This document shows positions 1-11,783 of a DNA stretch of 64,000 nt, one piece after another. The stretch is from Elymus sibiricus. Lineage: Eukaryota > Streptophyta > Magnoliopsida > Poales > Poaceae. The DNA is taken from the NCBI GenBank assembly GCA_039707655.1, contig CM077665.1, forward strand, positions 138,031,148-138,095,147, read 5' to 3'. The position numbers were made by a program, and so were the translations under genes. Every line of letters starts with the position of its first letter. The first letter of the stretch is position 1. Under the pieces are notes generated by a model. The model saw only the letters and a program-made list of their open reading frames with translations. It made no database searches and was not told where the DNA came from.

Positions 1-859
1 GAACGACTCACCAGTTTCACCATATTTCACCGGCAGCAGTGACGGGAGAGGCATCAACAACGAGCTCCTAGTGAAGCAGCCTTGTGGCGGTTTGGCGAGC
101 AAGCAGAGGGAAATGAGAGAAGGTGTTGAGGGATTTTTATTGGGCGCGGTGGCTCAATCGATCATGTTCGGGTGAGGGAGGTCATGGCAAGGTGACAAGG
201 GCATGCGCGTAATGGGCAACATGGGAGTGGAGGAAATTAGGGATGATCCTAACGTGTGGGCCTCGCGCGTAGGAAGGGATGATCTCGGCCCAAAGAGAAG
301 TAGAGAGAGTGGGGCGAGTCCGGCTGGTTACGTTGCGCTCTAAGCGTTGGATAGAACTTGGCAGCTTAGGTTGGCTGGGCGTCGCCTTAGGATTATATTT
401 CCTTTCATTTTCCTTTTTTGAAATTGAAGTTATTTTAAAATCATCCAATTCAATTTGGAAAAGATTACAAAAACCCTCTACAATATTTGAAGTCTAGGAA
501 AAATATTTTCAGCCAAAACTTAAATAAATACACGTAATAATTTTATAAACTCCATTTTACACATTTTAAATGTACATTAAGAAAATTTTTACGGTTCTTA
601 AAATTTCAAAATTGGTTTTGAACTCCAAAAAAATAACCAAATAAAATTCAAAGGATCCAAATATTTGAAGTCTAGGCAAGGCTTATTTAATCCTATTTAT
701 ATAGTTAACATTCCATTTTTTGGTGTTACACTAGTGGTGTTGGCAGCGGGTTAGTTCATATCGCATATCAATATGCTACATTTGGCAATAAAGCTCCTAG
801 ACTGATATGTCCGACCGAATTTTGTAAACATTCCTGGAATGTGATTAGAGTGGATTTAT
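1..859. other. Unassigned sequence, no supported gene
   Basis: The first 400 bases are fairly GC-rich and the rest is AT-rich. Short open frames of 88 and 72 codons on opposite strands overlap each other and show no recognisable domain. The GC-rich to AT-rich shift is common in LTR or leader sequence of Triticeae retroelements, but no terminal motif, PBS or PPT is visible, so I leave it unassigned. The last part (about 740-859) may already belong to the LINE remnant that follows. Confidence 0.4.
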
Positions 860-1975
860 TAAATCTTGGCATCGTTGTTTAAACATTGGGGAAATTATTG
901 TGATGTCCAAGTCTAAGGACGAAAGTCGTATCAAGCAATATTAGTTGATTTGTCTTTTAAATATCAGTTTTAATATTTTTACAAATGTGTCAACTAACCT
1001 CTTGAACACGGGGTTGAGCATGTAGTCCGTCCTACTCAAATGACATTCAAGCGAGGACGAAACATACTCGATGGGATTGTTGTGCTACATGAAATTACAC
1101 GTGATATTCACAATGAAAGTTGTGTGGACTCATCATCTTTAAATTAACTTTGAGAAAGCCTACGATAAAGTGAAGTGATCCTTTTTTATGAACTCTACGT
1201 ATGAAGGTGGGTCTCTCCTAAAGGGTGCACATGGTTTGATAGTTTGTCTCTCTTCCTAGTGTTGCCAAAAAAGTTAATGATGATGTCGGCAACTACTTTC
1301 AGAGTCGAAAGGGTCTTCGCAAACAGGACCATATACCCTACATTGTTCAACATTATGGAAGACATGCTTGCACTGCTCATTGAACACGCTTAAGTGACCA
1401 GATAGATTAGTGGGGGTGATTCCTCATTTAGTAGAAGATGACTTTTCCATTCTACGGTATGTTGATTGCACCATACTCTTCATGGACCACAAGTTGGATA
1501 AAGCAAGAAGCCTCAAGCTACTGTTAGGCACTTTTCATGAACTTCCCATTCTTAAAGTTAATTCCCAAAAGAGTGGAACTTTCAACTTTGGAGAGGCTGC
1601 AGACCCGACCCCTGAGATCATCGGATGCCAGCTTGGATAGTTCCCGATTCAGTATCTAGGTATTCATATCCACTTCGGAGACTTATTAATTAATTTCGGG
1701 GGAAATTTCTAGATTCCGAATACGTGTAAGCACGACTAGAGAAACGCCTTCCCAGCTAGAAGGGCAAACTTCTTCCATACACGGACACTTGGTTTAAATT
1801 AATTTCGTTCTCAACAACATGGTCTTGTAAATGTTGTCCTTTTTTCACTTACCAAAAGGGGTCCTACAGAAGTTGACTTATTTTAGATGTAGATTTTCTA
1901 ACAAAGTGATAATGGGACTATAAATGTCAGCTAGTTAAGTGGAATGTGTTTTGCTAGCCTAGTACCCAGGGTGTG
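860..1975 (+). pseudogene. Decayed LINE (non-LTR retrotransposon) reverse transcriptase fragment
   Basis: Scattered reading frames on the plus strand resemble the reverse transcriptase of plant L1-type LINEs. In order they give a segment like 'RPTQMTFKRGRNILDGIVVLHE' (around 1027-1100), a broken version of the 'FEKAYDKVKW' block (around 1150-1180), a segment like 'LFNIMEDMLALLIEHA' (1335-1390), and a 76-codon open stretch at 1410-1640. That stretch carries YVDC at 1458-1469, where an active enzyme has YADD, so the catalytic second aspartate is lost. Further matches to the region after the catalytic motif run to about 1970. Frameshifts and stops occur throughout and no endonuclease domain or poly-A tail is seen. 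The right end is cut at 1976, where a Gypsy LTR begins. Family assignment (RIX-type LINE) is from motif similarity only. Confidence 0.75.
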
Positions 1976-2911
1976 TGCTATTTGTGGATGCGTTAGGTTT
2001 TTTTCCAAAGAGGAAGGGATGATGTAGTACAATAGCGATATGTATTTCTCTCAGTTAAGAATCAAGGTTATCAAACCAATAGGAAGTTATCCAAACACAC
2101 GATCAACACTTTCTGCACACACAAGAGCAAATAGTTTCACCCAACGCGGGCAAGAGGGTTGTTAAGCCCCTTGTACTGTTAATTACAAGGATTAAATCTT
2201 GATAGAGTAGGATAAATAAATACTAATAAAAAGTAAATAGATAACAACAATTTTTTTATGTGTTTTTGATATATAAAATATAAAGATGGACCCGGAGGCC
2301 ATAGCATTCACTAGAGGCATCTCTCTCATAAGCATAGTAGCGGTGGGTGCACAAATAACTTTTGGACAATTGATAGAAAATCAAATAATTTTGTCATTAG
2401 TCATGGCATGATCAATATATAGGCATTACGTTCGTGATAGGTAGACCAAAACAATTCTGCATCTACCACTGTTACTCCACCAATCGACCGCTATCCAACC
2501 TGCATCTATGAATTAAGTTCATGAAAAACAGAATAATTCTTTAAGCAAGATGACATAATGTAGACAAAGTAATACCAAATAATATGTTCAGACCATGTCA
2601 TTTTGTCCTTAGTAGCAACAATACAAATACGTGCATCGCTACCCCTTTTGTCACGAGGTGTGGACGCCGCAAGATTAAACCTACTACTATGCACCACTCC
2701 CCGTGATGATCTACTCATCTACTTGGCCAAAGCAAACTTAGATCGGAAAGCATACATAGCTATATGAAATCACACATAATAAATCTCCGATTGGATCAAT
2801 TACTTTCAATGAATAATCTGAATATAAACTCGCAATTCACCGGATCCCAACAAACACACAACAAAAGTTACATCGAATAGGTCTATGAAGAGATCATTGT
2901 ATTAAAGTTCA

Positions 2912-2957
<46 letters not shown>

Positions 2958-3212
2958 GTAGATACAGCAATAGACTCATAGGTCCGGTAGGAACTGCTCA
3001 CACATCATGTGGGAGACAATAAAGTTGATGAAGATGGTCGCCATGATGGATTCTCCCTCTGGCTGAGTACCGGAAAAGGCCTCCAGATGGGATCACAACG
3101 GCACAGAGAATCGCGGCGGCAGAAAAAGTGTTTCGGATGCACCCTTAGGGTTTTTGAATATTTAGGGATTCATAGAACAAAGAGGCGGCGTAGGGAAGCC
3201 ACAGGGGGGCCA
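1976..3212 (-). repeat. Truncated Gypsy LTR (element A)
   Basis: It begins TGCTATTTGTGG and can be followed alongside the LTR at 3213-4780, sharing the segments around 2150 (aagagggttgt), 2320 and 3050-3080. It stops at 'ggggggcca', about 330 bp short of the expected end, exactly where the next LTR starts. In its own sense (minus strand) it has lost its beginning. It is more diverged from 3213-4780 than the copy at 13413-40865 is, which suggests an older insertion. The missing end should lie beyond the far end of element B but is not seen. Confidence 0.8.
2915..2954. repeat. (GA)20 microsatellite
   Basis: An uninterrupted run of GA dinucleotides inside the truncated LTR of element A. Confidence 0.97.
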
Positions 3213-4780
3213 TGCTACTTGTGAGATGCGTTGGAATTTTCTCCGAAGAGGAAGGGTGAAGCAATATAATGGCGATAAGTATTTCCCTTAGTGAGAGCCA
3301 AGGTTATCGAACCAGTAGGAGAATCACAATAAGTCGTCTTTCAAGCGGCACCTACACACAAAAAACCAAACACTTGCACACAACACGGGTAAGAGGGTTG
3401 TCAAGCCCCTTGAACTCGTTACTTGCAAGGATTACTTCTGATAGTGGTAGATAGATAATGAATAAAGCAAAATAAAATAAAAGTAAATAAATTGCAGCAA
3501 GGTATTTATATGTTTTTAGCAAATGTGATTAAGTAGACCCGGGGGCCATAGTGTTCACTAGTGGCTTCTCTCTCGAAAGTAGCATACGGTGGGTAGACAA
3601 ATTACAGTTGGGGAATTGATAGAAAAGCACATAGTTATGATTATGTATTCATGGCAATGATCATGTATATAGGCACCACGTCCGTGACAAGTAGACTGAA
3701 AACATTCTACATGTACTAGTATTACCCCACCAATCGACCGCTATCCACCATGCATCTATGGTATTAAGTCCATGACAAACAGAGTAATGCTTTAAGTAAG
3801 ATGACATGATGTAGACAAAGTAAGTACAATCAATATGTTCCAATCCTACCAGTTTACCCTTAGTAGCAACAATACAATACGTGTCTTGTCCCCTTCTATC
3901 ACTGGGATATAGAGCACCGCAAGATTGAACCCACTACAATGCACACCTCCCACTGAAGATAAATCAATCTAGTTGGCGAAACCGAGCCGATAGACCGGAG
4001 AGACTTGCAAAGCTATAACAATCATGCATAATAGAATTCAGAGAAGACTCAATTACTTTTCATGAATAATATGATCATAAACCCACAATTCATCAGATCC
4101 CAACAAACACACCGAAGAAGATTACATCGGATAGATCCACGTGAGAATCGCGAAGAACTTTGTATTGAAGATCAAAGACAGAGAAGAAGCCATCCAGCTA
4201 CTAGCTATGGACCCGTAGGTCTGTGGTGAACTACTCAAACATCATCATGGAGGCAACAAGATTGATGAATATGGCCTCCGTGATGGATTCCTCTTCCGAC
4301 AGAGTACCGGAAAAGGCCTCCAAAAGGAACCGCGGAAGAATAGAGACTTGCGGCGGCGAAAAAATTGTTTTGGGTGGCTCTCTGTTGGTTTTGTGTTAAT
4401 TGGGAATATATAGAAGTGTAATTAGGTCAGGAGGTTCCACGAGGGGCCCACAAGACATGGGGCGCGCCCTACCCCCTAGAGCGCACCCTAGTGGCTTGTG
4501 GCACCTCGTGGGTCTTCTGGCCTCCTCTTGAAGCTTCCCGGGTCTCTTCTGTTCCAAAAATAAGTCCCGTAAATTTTATCCAATTTGGACTACGTTTGAT
4601 ATTGATTTTCTGAAAAGTCCAAAAACAGGCAAAAAACAGAAACTGGCACTGGCCACTTAGTTAATAGGTTAGTCCCAAAAATGATATAAAATAGCATATA
4701 ATTTGCATATAAAGTATCCAAGATTGATAATATAGTAGCATAAAAGAATCAAAAATTATAGATACGTCGGAGACGTATCA
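3213..4780 (-). repeat. 3' LTR of Gypsy element B (1568 bp)
   Basis: It starts TGCTACTTGTG and ends GACGTATCA, so on the minus strand it runs TGATACGTCTCC...AGTAGCA. The minus-strand 5' end forms the palindrome GATACGTC-TCC-GACGTATC. The PPT lies immediately outside. The homologous solo LTR at 13413-40865 is 1447 bp. Confidence 0.92.
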
Positions 4781-4794
4781 GCATCCCCAAGCTT
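4781..4794 (-). other. Polypurine tract of element B
   Basis: On the minus strand it reads AAGCTTGGGGATGC directly before the TGATACG start of the 3' LTR. The same sequence stands at the same place in E2 (15086), E1 (25594) and the element at 52477. Confidence 0.85.
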
Positions 4795-6404
4795 AATTCC
4801 TGCTCATCCTCGAGTAGGTAAATGATAAAAACAGAATTTTTGATGTGGCATGCTACCCAACATGTAATCTCTTTTAGGTATAGATATTGAGAAACGATGA
4901 ATCAATTGACATTAACATAATAATATCCATGAACATAAAAAGCATAATCATTACTGTTTCAAAATATACGATCATTAAATAGTGTTATCCCCTACTCATT
5001 TTACCATATCAAGCATGACATGACTCCGTCTTCACCGCATAAGTATAAATCATGAGCACCCCAGTGTCAAACCAGGCAATTGGATCATACTTGTAATGCG
5101 CTTCAGCATTTTCAACATCACGCAATACATGAGCGTGAGCCATGGATATATCAGTGGAATAGAATATGGTGGTAGATATCAAAGGAGTCAAAAGGTGGGA
5201 AAGTATCACATCAACTAGGCAAATCAACGGGCTATGGATATGCCCATTGATGAATATCGATGCGAGGAGTAGGGATTGCCATGCAACAGATGCACTAGAG
5301 CTATAAGTGTATGAAAGGTCAAATGAAACTAAGTGGGTGTGCATCAAACTTGGTTGCTCATGAAGACCTCGGGCATTTGAGAAAGCCCATCGTCGGAATA
5401 TACAAGCCAAGTTCTATAACGAAAACTTCCCACTAGTATATGAAAGTTACAAAACTAGAGATTGTCTATATGAAGAACATGGTGTCACTTTGAGGCACAA
5501 GTGTGGTAAAAGATATATAGTAGCAAAGTCCCTTCTCCCTTTTTCTCTCATTTTTTCTTTTCATTTTTCTTTCTTTCTCTTTTTTTATTTGGTGGGCTCA
5601 TTTGGCCTCCCCCATTTTTTATTTTTCGTCCGGAGTCTCATCCCGACTTGTGGGGGAATCATAGTCTCCATCATCCTTTCCTCACTGGGACAATGCTTTA
5701 ATAATGATGATCATCACACTTTTATTTACTTACTACTCAATGAAGAATAATATGACTATAGGAATGCCTCTTGCAGTGAACCAGGATGTGCAATGATGAA
5801 CGGTGGCTTTCCCACAAATACTATGTTAGCTCTATATGACCATGCAAAGCAATGATGATGAACACACATGTTATGTGACCGGTGGAATTTGCATGGCAAT
5901 ATATTTCAGAATGGCTATGGAAATGCCATGATAGGTAGGTATGGTGGCTGTTTGAGGAAAATATAAGGTGGCTTATGTGCAATAGAGCGAGTCATATTAC
6001 GGGGTTTGGATGCACCGACGAAGCTTGCACCAACTCTCGAGGTGAGAAAGGGCAATGCACAGTACTGAAGAGGCTAGCAAATTATGGAAAGGTGAGAGTG
6101 CGTATATCCATGGACTCACATTAGTCATAAAGAACTCATATACTTATTGTGAAGCCTTATTAGCTCTCTTGAAGCAAGGCACTACCGCGTGCCCCTAGGG
6201 AGGAGGTTGGGAGGAGTTAACCATGGCGCACCCCGATTCGAACAACACCATAGGATTTCATTTCAGACATAAAAAATGCTCACACCTCATCACCATGCCA
6301 TGACCAATACTTAGATGAGAAATGAATAACAAATTTTAATACCGATATTTCGACTAACAAATGACAATGAACCTACATCCTTTCATATTACTACATCAAT
6401 ATAA
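4795..6404 (-). other. Non-coding 3' internal region of element B
   Basis: No coding region is seen. It includes a block around 5497-6260 (short GCACAAGTGTGG box, pyrimidine-rich stretch, a GTCCGG...ACTTGTGGGGGAATC box, then a conserved ATGGCAATATAT box). This block is shared in order with E2 (15761-16500) and with the fragment at 47747-48188. Open frames of 133 and 86 codons here have no recognisable domain. Confidence 0.75.
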
Positions 6405-8627
6405 TCAACACATGTTTCTTCTTTAGTGAGCTACTCTACCACCTCAGAGGACTTCAGCCGAAGCGTTTGCGGATGCTCTTCTCTCGACTCCTTTGACAGC
6501 CACAGGAGCAGCTTCATCGTCTCATGGAGGAGACCATGCCCAGAGCGACGATTATCTCTATAGCTTTGAACTTTTTGGTAACTTGTTGCCAAAGGGGGAG
6601 AGGTTATAGATCATAGGGCTTCGAGAGAGAGTGTGTTGCATTTTGGTTCCTCTCTGAAGTTTCAAAACATTTGGTTTATCACTTGTTTGTTTAAAACTTT
6701 GTTGGTGTTTGATGATATACTTTTGTGTGCTGCCACTACTTTGCTATCTTTGAGATATCTATGAGATGATCATTCACTTGTTTGGTGTGATGTGCTTATG
6801 CAATTCATTCATATTAATTTTTGCGCACCACCAAGTTGTATGTGACATGGAAGAGTAACCCATGATCCTAATCGATTGTGCATTTACATTCAAACTCAAA
6901 TTTAAAATAATGCACAAATTTAGGGGAGCTCTTGCTTATCCCATACTTCTCAAAGCGACGATGCTATTCATTGATTATATCTTTTATCGAAGCTTTGATC
7001 TATATGTTGTCATCAATTACCAAAAAGGGGGAGACTGAAAGCACAACTTCTCCCTAGGTGGTTTTGGTAATTAATAACAACATATATTTCATTGGACTAA
7101 TGTTTCCACCAAGTGTATCTCAGGAAAAAGTTCAATGATGGGATGGCTAAAGGATTGTGTGGAGAACCTCACCAAGGAAAGGAAGGAATAGAATTGGCCA
7201 TGCTTCAAGAATGAGGACTCTACATTTTACATTTTGTGAGAAATCACTTTTGAGTCCATAGGAAAGCCAATACTATTAAAAGGGGATGAGGTAAATATGA
7301 TGATCTGGTTTCTCAAGTGCTTAGAGATTAGCCACCAAAAATACTCAGCTACTTTCCCAAACAAATCTTCTATCCAAAGCCAAAAGTCAAAATTCGGTGA
7401 CACCAACCTTCCCATTCGGATCCACCGAGTTTTACCCTAGACAGAAGCCAAGCCAAACCCTAGCATATCGGTAATACGAACATTCCATTCGGTGCAACCG
7501 AAACCAGTGAGCAACTCTCTGTTAGCCATTTTCAAGAATCGGTCCCACCGAGTCTTGAGAATCGGTCTCACCGAGTGTTGGACCAACTCTCTATTAACCA
7601 ATTTCTTAAAATTGGTCCCACCGAGTTTGAGGAATCGGTCTCACCGAGTTTTGGTAACTGCCTAGGTCACCCATATCGGTACCACCGAGATTCATATATC
7701 TGTCTCACCGAAAACGCCAAAGTTGCCACATTTTGCACTAGTCGGTGCAACCGAGTTTTCACTTTGGTTTCACCGAGTTGGGCAATAATGTTGTAACGGT
7801 TGGATTTTTGAAGATGCCTATATATACCCCTCCACCACCACTCACTCGCAAGAGAAGCACTCAGAACAGATCTACACTTGCCATATCCAATTTTCTAAGA
7901 GAGAACCACCTACCCTTGTGTTGAGGTCAAGATCATCCACTCCAACCATATGGATCTCGATTTCTAGCCTCCCCAAGTTGCTTTCCATCCAATCAATCTC
8001 TTCTACCCATGCTAAATCTGTGAGAGAGTGATTGAGTGTTGAAGAGACTATCTTTTGAAGCACAAGAGCAAGGAGTTCATCATACTACCACATCTATTAT
8101 CTTTTGGAGGGTGGTGCCTCCTAGATTGGTTAGGTGTCGCTTGGGCGCCTCCTTCTTCGTGATTGTGGAGTTGAACCAAGAGAGTTTGTAAGGGCAAGGA
8201 GATCACCTACTTCGTGAAGATCTACCCCGAGTAAGGCTAGTCCTCCGTGGACGTAGGCCATCATGGAATAGACGAGGTTGCTACTTCGTGGACCCTTCGT
8301 GGGTGGAGCCCTCCGTGGACTCTCGTGACCGTTACCCTCCGTGGGTTGAAGTCTCCATAAACATGGACGTACGATAGCACCACCTATCGGAACCACGGGA
8401 AAAATCTTCGTGTCTCCAAATTGTGTTTGATCTTCTTATCCCTTCCTTTACTTTCATGTGCATGTCTTTACTTTCCGCTGCTATACTCTTAGACTTGCAT
8501 GTGTAGGGTGTACTTGACTTGCTACAATTGCTAAAATCTGCCAACAACTAAAATTAGGAAAAGGTTAGATTTTTATTTGGCCAAGTAGTCTAATCAACCC
8601 CCCTCTAGACCTACTTTCGATCCTACA
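6405..8627 (+). mobile_element. Sirevirus (Maximus-type Copia) 3' fragment with LTR
   Basis: The part before 7036 looks like a Sirevirus 3' non-coding region. It contains two purine tracts (around 6590 and 7019-7034, the latter ACCAAAAAGGGGGAGA), a known Sirevirus habit. The LTR at 7036-8627 begins TGAAAGCAC and ends CCTACA. The left boundary is approximate. No polyprotein domains or 5' LTR remain, so the element is a fragment inserted in the internal region of B. Sequence of B resumes at about 8628, where it again aligns with E2 (17235 onward). Confidence 0.8.
7036..8627 (+). repeat. Maximus-type Sirevirus 3' LTR (about 1.59 kb)
   Basis: TG...CA ends, preceded by a purine tract. The 5' third (about 7415-7790) contains some ten copies of a short palindrome of the form TCGGTNNNACCGA. 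Downstream, around 7819-7826, is a TATA-like stretch (tatatata). A GC-richer transcribed-leader-like part follows. Length and termini fit the Maximus family of Triticeae. Confidence 0.85.
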
Positions 8628-9285
8628 CATCCTACAAACTTAGGGTCTTGCCACTGCTTATTCCTTCATCCATCCCGATCTGACCCAAAACTAGAAAACT
8701 TCAGCACACAGAACTCAACAGAAGCTTCGTGAGATCCGGTAGTACAATAATAAGATCAAACACCTTAGGTACTTTTATAAATAGTTTCACAATTGTTCTT
8801 GCATAATCCCTACTATATTCTAACTCCTCCATGACTTATACCCCCCGATATAATACATAGAATCATTAAAACAAGCACATTATGCAACAAAAACAGAATC
8901 TGTCTAAAACAGAACAACACGTAAAGATCTATATTGAAACCATACTTCTGTAACTCGGAATTTTTTGAAAAATTAGGACAACCTGGGAAATTGGTATCTA
9001 AATAGTGTGCAAAAATTTCAGCAATTTATTACGTTAAAGTTTTTCAAATACTGGGCGTAAAAGTTTTTGTTTCTGCACCGGATCAATTCAAATATCATCC
9101 AAATCATACCAAAGGATTTATTTGGCCCAAACACTAATTAAAAGATAAAGACACAATAATTATAGTAGCAATAATAATTTCATCACACCAAAACATAAAA
9201 TAAAAATTGTAAATAAGATAAATATTGGGTTGCCTCCCAACAAGCGCTATTGTTTTATGCCCCTAGCTAGGCATAATGCATAGTT
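8628..9285 (-). other. Non-coding internal region of element B downstream of protease
   Basis: AT-rich, no gene. It aligns loosely with E2 17235-17960 and, reversed, with E1. It contains the conserved box at 9226-9290 (minus strand: GCCTAGCTAGGGGC..., then GCGCTTGTTGGGAGGCAACCC), which also follows the ORF in E1 (22408-22462) and E2 (17945-17998). Confidence 0.7.
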
Positions 9286-9690
9286 TCACGTTTGATCATC
9301 TTTCAAAGTAATACCATATGTGGCTCTCATAATAGATTCATAAGGAGGTTTCATTTTATTTCTTGGGAATTTTTCCATTCCTTTCTTTAGTGGGAGTTGT
9401 AATCTTATATTACCTTCTTTAATGTCAATAACCGCACCTATGGTTCGTAGGAAGGGTCTACCAAGTATTATAGGGAAAGACGGATTACATTCAGTATCAA
9501 GCACAATGAAATCCACAGGCACATAATTTCTATTTGTAAGTATAAGGACATCATTAATTCTATCCAATGTTTTCTTAATTGTTGAATCCGTTAAATGCAA
9601 GTTGAGGGAACATTCTTCCATATCGGTGAGACCTAGAACACCACATAAAGGTTTTGGTATAGTAGAAACACTAGCTCCTAGATCACACAA
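9286..9690 (-). pseudogene. Retroviral-type aspartic protease of Gypsy element B
   Basis: The 134-codon open stretch begins CDLGASVSTIP, which is the flap-side active-site region of retroelement aspartic proteases (D-[LST]-G-A-S). About 80 residues later comes PIILGRPFLRTIGA, the conserved ILGRPFL block of Gypsy proteases. Only one active-site aspartate is expected per chain because the enzyme works as a dimer. It matures the gag polyprotein in virus-like particles. The frame begins without an obvious start codon context and would normally be fused to gag upstream (9971-11166), from which stops separate it. Downstream, where reverse transcriptase should follow, the frame ends and only non-coding sequence is seen. 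I treat it as a relic of a gag-protease polyprotein. Confidence 0.85.
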
Positions 9691-11166
9691 AGCATTACAT
9701 TCATAATCTTTGACTTTAATTTTAATTTTAGGTTCCCATCATCATGCAACTTTCTTAGTATAAACACTTCTAGTTCAAGTTTTTCTTCATGAGCTTTGAT
9801 AAGAGCTTCTATGGTATGTCTCGTAAAAGCTTTGTTTTGTTCGTTAAGCATTAAGTGAATTGATCATGGATTGTAATGAAGCAATGCATTCAATTAAATA
9901 ACAACTATCAAAATTGATATTCTTACAATCCAAAGCAGTGGGCATATCATTACCTAAATTCTTGACCTCTTCAAACCCACTTTTTCATTTTACCATAAAG
10001 ATCATCACCCTCCAAACAATTGGGACGCCTTCTACTTAAAGTTGACTCATCTCCATCCCCTTTATCATCAAGTTTTATATCACTAAATAGAGATTCAATA
10101 GGTCTCACACCAATCATTTTAAAATCTTCATCATCATGCTGATAAAAACCAGATTTTGGTTTGGCTGGCATCCTATTGACTAGTGTAGTTTGCTTATCAG
10201 AGATTTTTCCTATCGTACTTTTAGTTTGAATAAGTTGTAATTGAAGGTTCACCACTTCTATATTAATATCATCAAGTTGTTTACTAATCATTTTGAGCAT
10301 AATGGAATGTCCCCTAGCCTCCTTAGCAAATATTTCATTTTCTTCATACTAAGAATGCTTGAAGTTCTTAGTAGCTTTATCAATCTCTAGCAACTTTTTT
10401 ATCATAAGTATTATCATGAGAAGCATTGTTATTACTGGGATGTGGTAAAGGATTTTTGAAATTTACTCTATGGGCATTGTTGTTGAAATTATTTCTAGCG
10501 ACAAAATTCACATCAATAGCATCATTATTTTCTCGATAAAAGTGGATAGTGGAACATCATTTGGATTAATCTGAGCATTTTTACTGACAAAAATATTCAT
10601 GTTGTTGAAATTATTTCTAGTGACAAAATTCACATCAATAGCATCATTATTTTCTCAATAAAAGTGGATAGTGGAACATCATTTAGATCAATCTGAGCAT
10701 TTTTACTAACAAGCATATTCATGATAGCATCCATTTTGTCACTCAAAGTAGAAAATTCTTCAACATACTTTACCTTCTTACCAGTTGGAGCTCGCTCGTT
10801 GTGCCATTGGGAGTTTGCGGTTATATTATCGAGAAGCTTCATGGCTTCTCCTAATGTGACCACCACAAATGTTCCACCTGTAGCTGAGTCTAGAAGGTTC
10901 CTCAAATAAAAGTTTAATCCATCATAGAAGTTTTGTATAATGATCTATAAATTCAATCCATGAGTAGTTAAATTCTTAATCATTAATTTCATTCTTTCCC
11001 AAGATTTTGCAACATGTTCTTTCTCATGTTGTTTATTGCTCATAATTTGATTTCTAAGAGATATTATCTTGGCAGGAGGAAAATATTTAGCAATGAAACG
11101 TCCTTACACTTACCCCATGAATCAATACTATTGAGAGGTAAGGATGAAAACCAAGTTTTAGCTTTA
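9691..11166 (-). pseudogene. Decayed gag of Gypsy element B
   Basis: Frames on the minus strand give, from the upstream end, the retrotransposon gag core 'KAKTWFSSLPLNSIDSWGK' (about 11166-11110). Then come a frameshifted stretch with 'SWERMKLMIKN' (about 11010-10980), a 91-codon open piece (10905-10630) with 'LDSATGGTF...TLGEAMKLLDNI...ERAPTGKKV', and a 109-codon piece (10300-9971). The W, LP and SW residues of the core are typical of Athila-like gag. The N-terminal part is missing because LARD-1 inserted at 11167. Frameshifts and stops show it is not functional. A 122-bp tandem duplication lies at 10481-10724. Gag normally forms the particle shell and packages the RNA. Confidence 0.8.
10481..10724. 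repeat. Two-copy tandem repeat, period 122 bp
   Basis: TGTTGAAATTATTTCTAG recurs at 10481 and 10603 and the two units are nearly identical over their full length. It lies inside the decayed gag of element B. Confidence 0.9.
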
Positions 11167-11783
11167 TGTAACAGCCCGAGATAGATTCTTATTATTTGAT
11201 CTATATTATTATTTTTGCATTGCATCATGTCATCACGCCATTAAATTTTTGCAACTCAAATAAATAAATTATATGGATCTTTGATCCATTTAACTTGTGG
11301 GAAATTCACATGGTGATTTATCTTTAGAACATATATCGTCCCAATATTATTAGGGAGCTATAATAAAATATCCCATTAGTTTGGAATTAACCACAACCCA
11401 CTTGCAATTTAAACCCCATGCCTTTTGTGCTTCAAGTTTGCTTTCCACACTTTCCCCAAAAATTCTTTTCCCATTTATCGAGGTCCTCTGAACTTCTCAA
11501 CATTTTTTGGAAACTCCTAAACCCTAGTCCTAGTTCAAACCATTTGAATTAAATTCAAACGAGTTTGAATTAAATCTTGCCCTGATGCCAACTTCTATTT
11601 TCTTGGAACAAGCGCATTTTTTGCGAGTCCAAGAAAATAATCCCCATGCCCAAATTCTTCCCCAACTCTCTCTTTATTTTCTTCAATCTTTTGCCTTTTG
11701 GTAAATAGAAGAAGTAAAAGAAATAGAGGGAGAGGCAGTCCTACACCTACCGACCTCTTGGACCCGATCAATAGCCCAACCCA
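11167..11783 (+). repeat. LARD-1 5' LTR, piece 1
   Basis: Begins TGTAACAGCCCGAGATAG. The stump at 47694 repeats its first 50 bases apart from a few changes and a short indel. Short frames here have no domain. Confidence 0.85.

Larger units (their letters stand above)
3213..11166 (-). mobile_element. Gypsy element B with gag-protease only, 5' end missing
   Basis: Minus-strand LTR retrotransposon. It has a complete 3' LTR (3213-4780), a polypurine tract next to it, a long non-coding 3' half, and decayed protease and gag reading frames (9286-11166). No reverse transcriptase, RNase H or integrase is recognisable, so it appears non-autonomous. It carries a Sirevirus fragment at about 6405-8627. 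The gag frame is cut at 11166 by insertion of LARD-1, and its leader, PBS and 5' LTR are not found on the far side of LARD-1. The gag and protease match the Athila-like branch of Gypsy in style. The exact Triticeae family name (Sabrina, WHAM and relatives have similar termini) cannot be settled by eye. Confidence 0.85.

Noticed and set aside
1..859. Possible host gene end or promoter
   Set aside because: No exon, splice or protein signal that I could support.
5009..5410. 133-codon minus-strand frame in element B
   Set aside because: It lies in the non-coding 3' body and is not kept open in the matching part of E2 (15340-15680).
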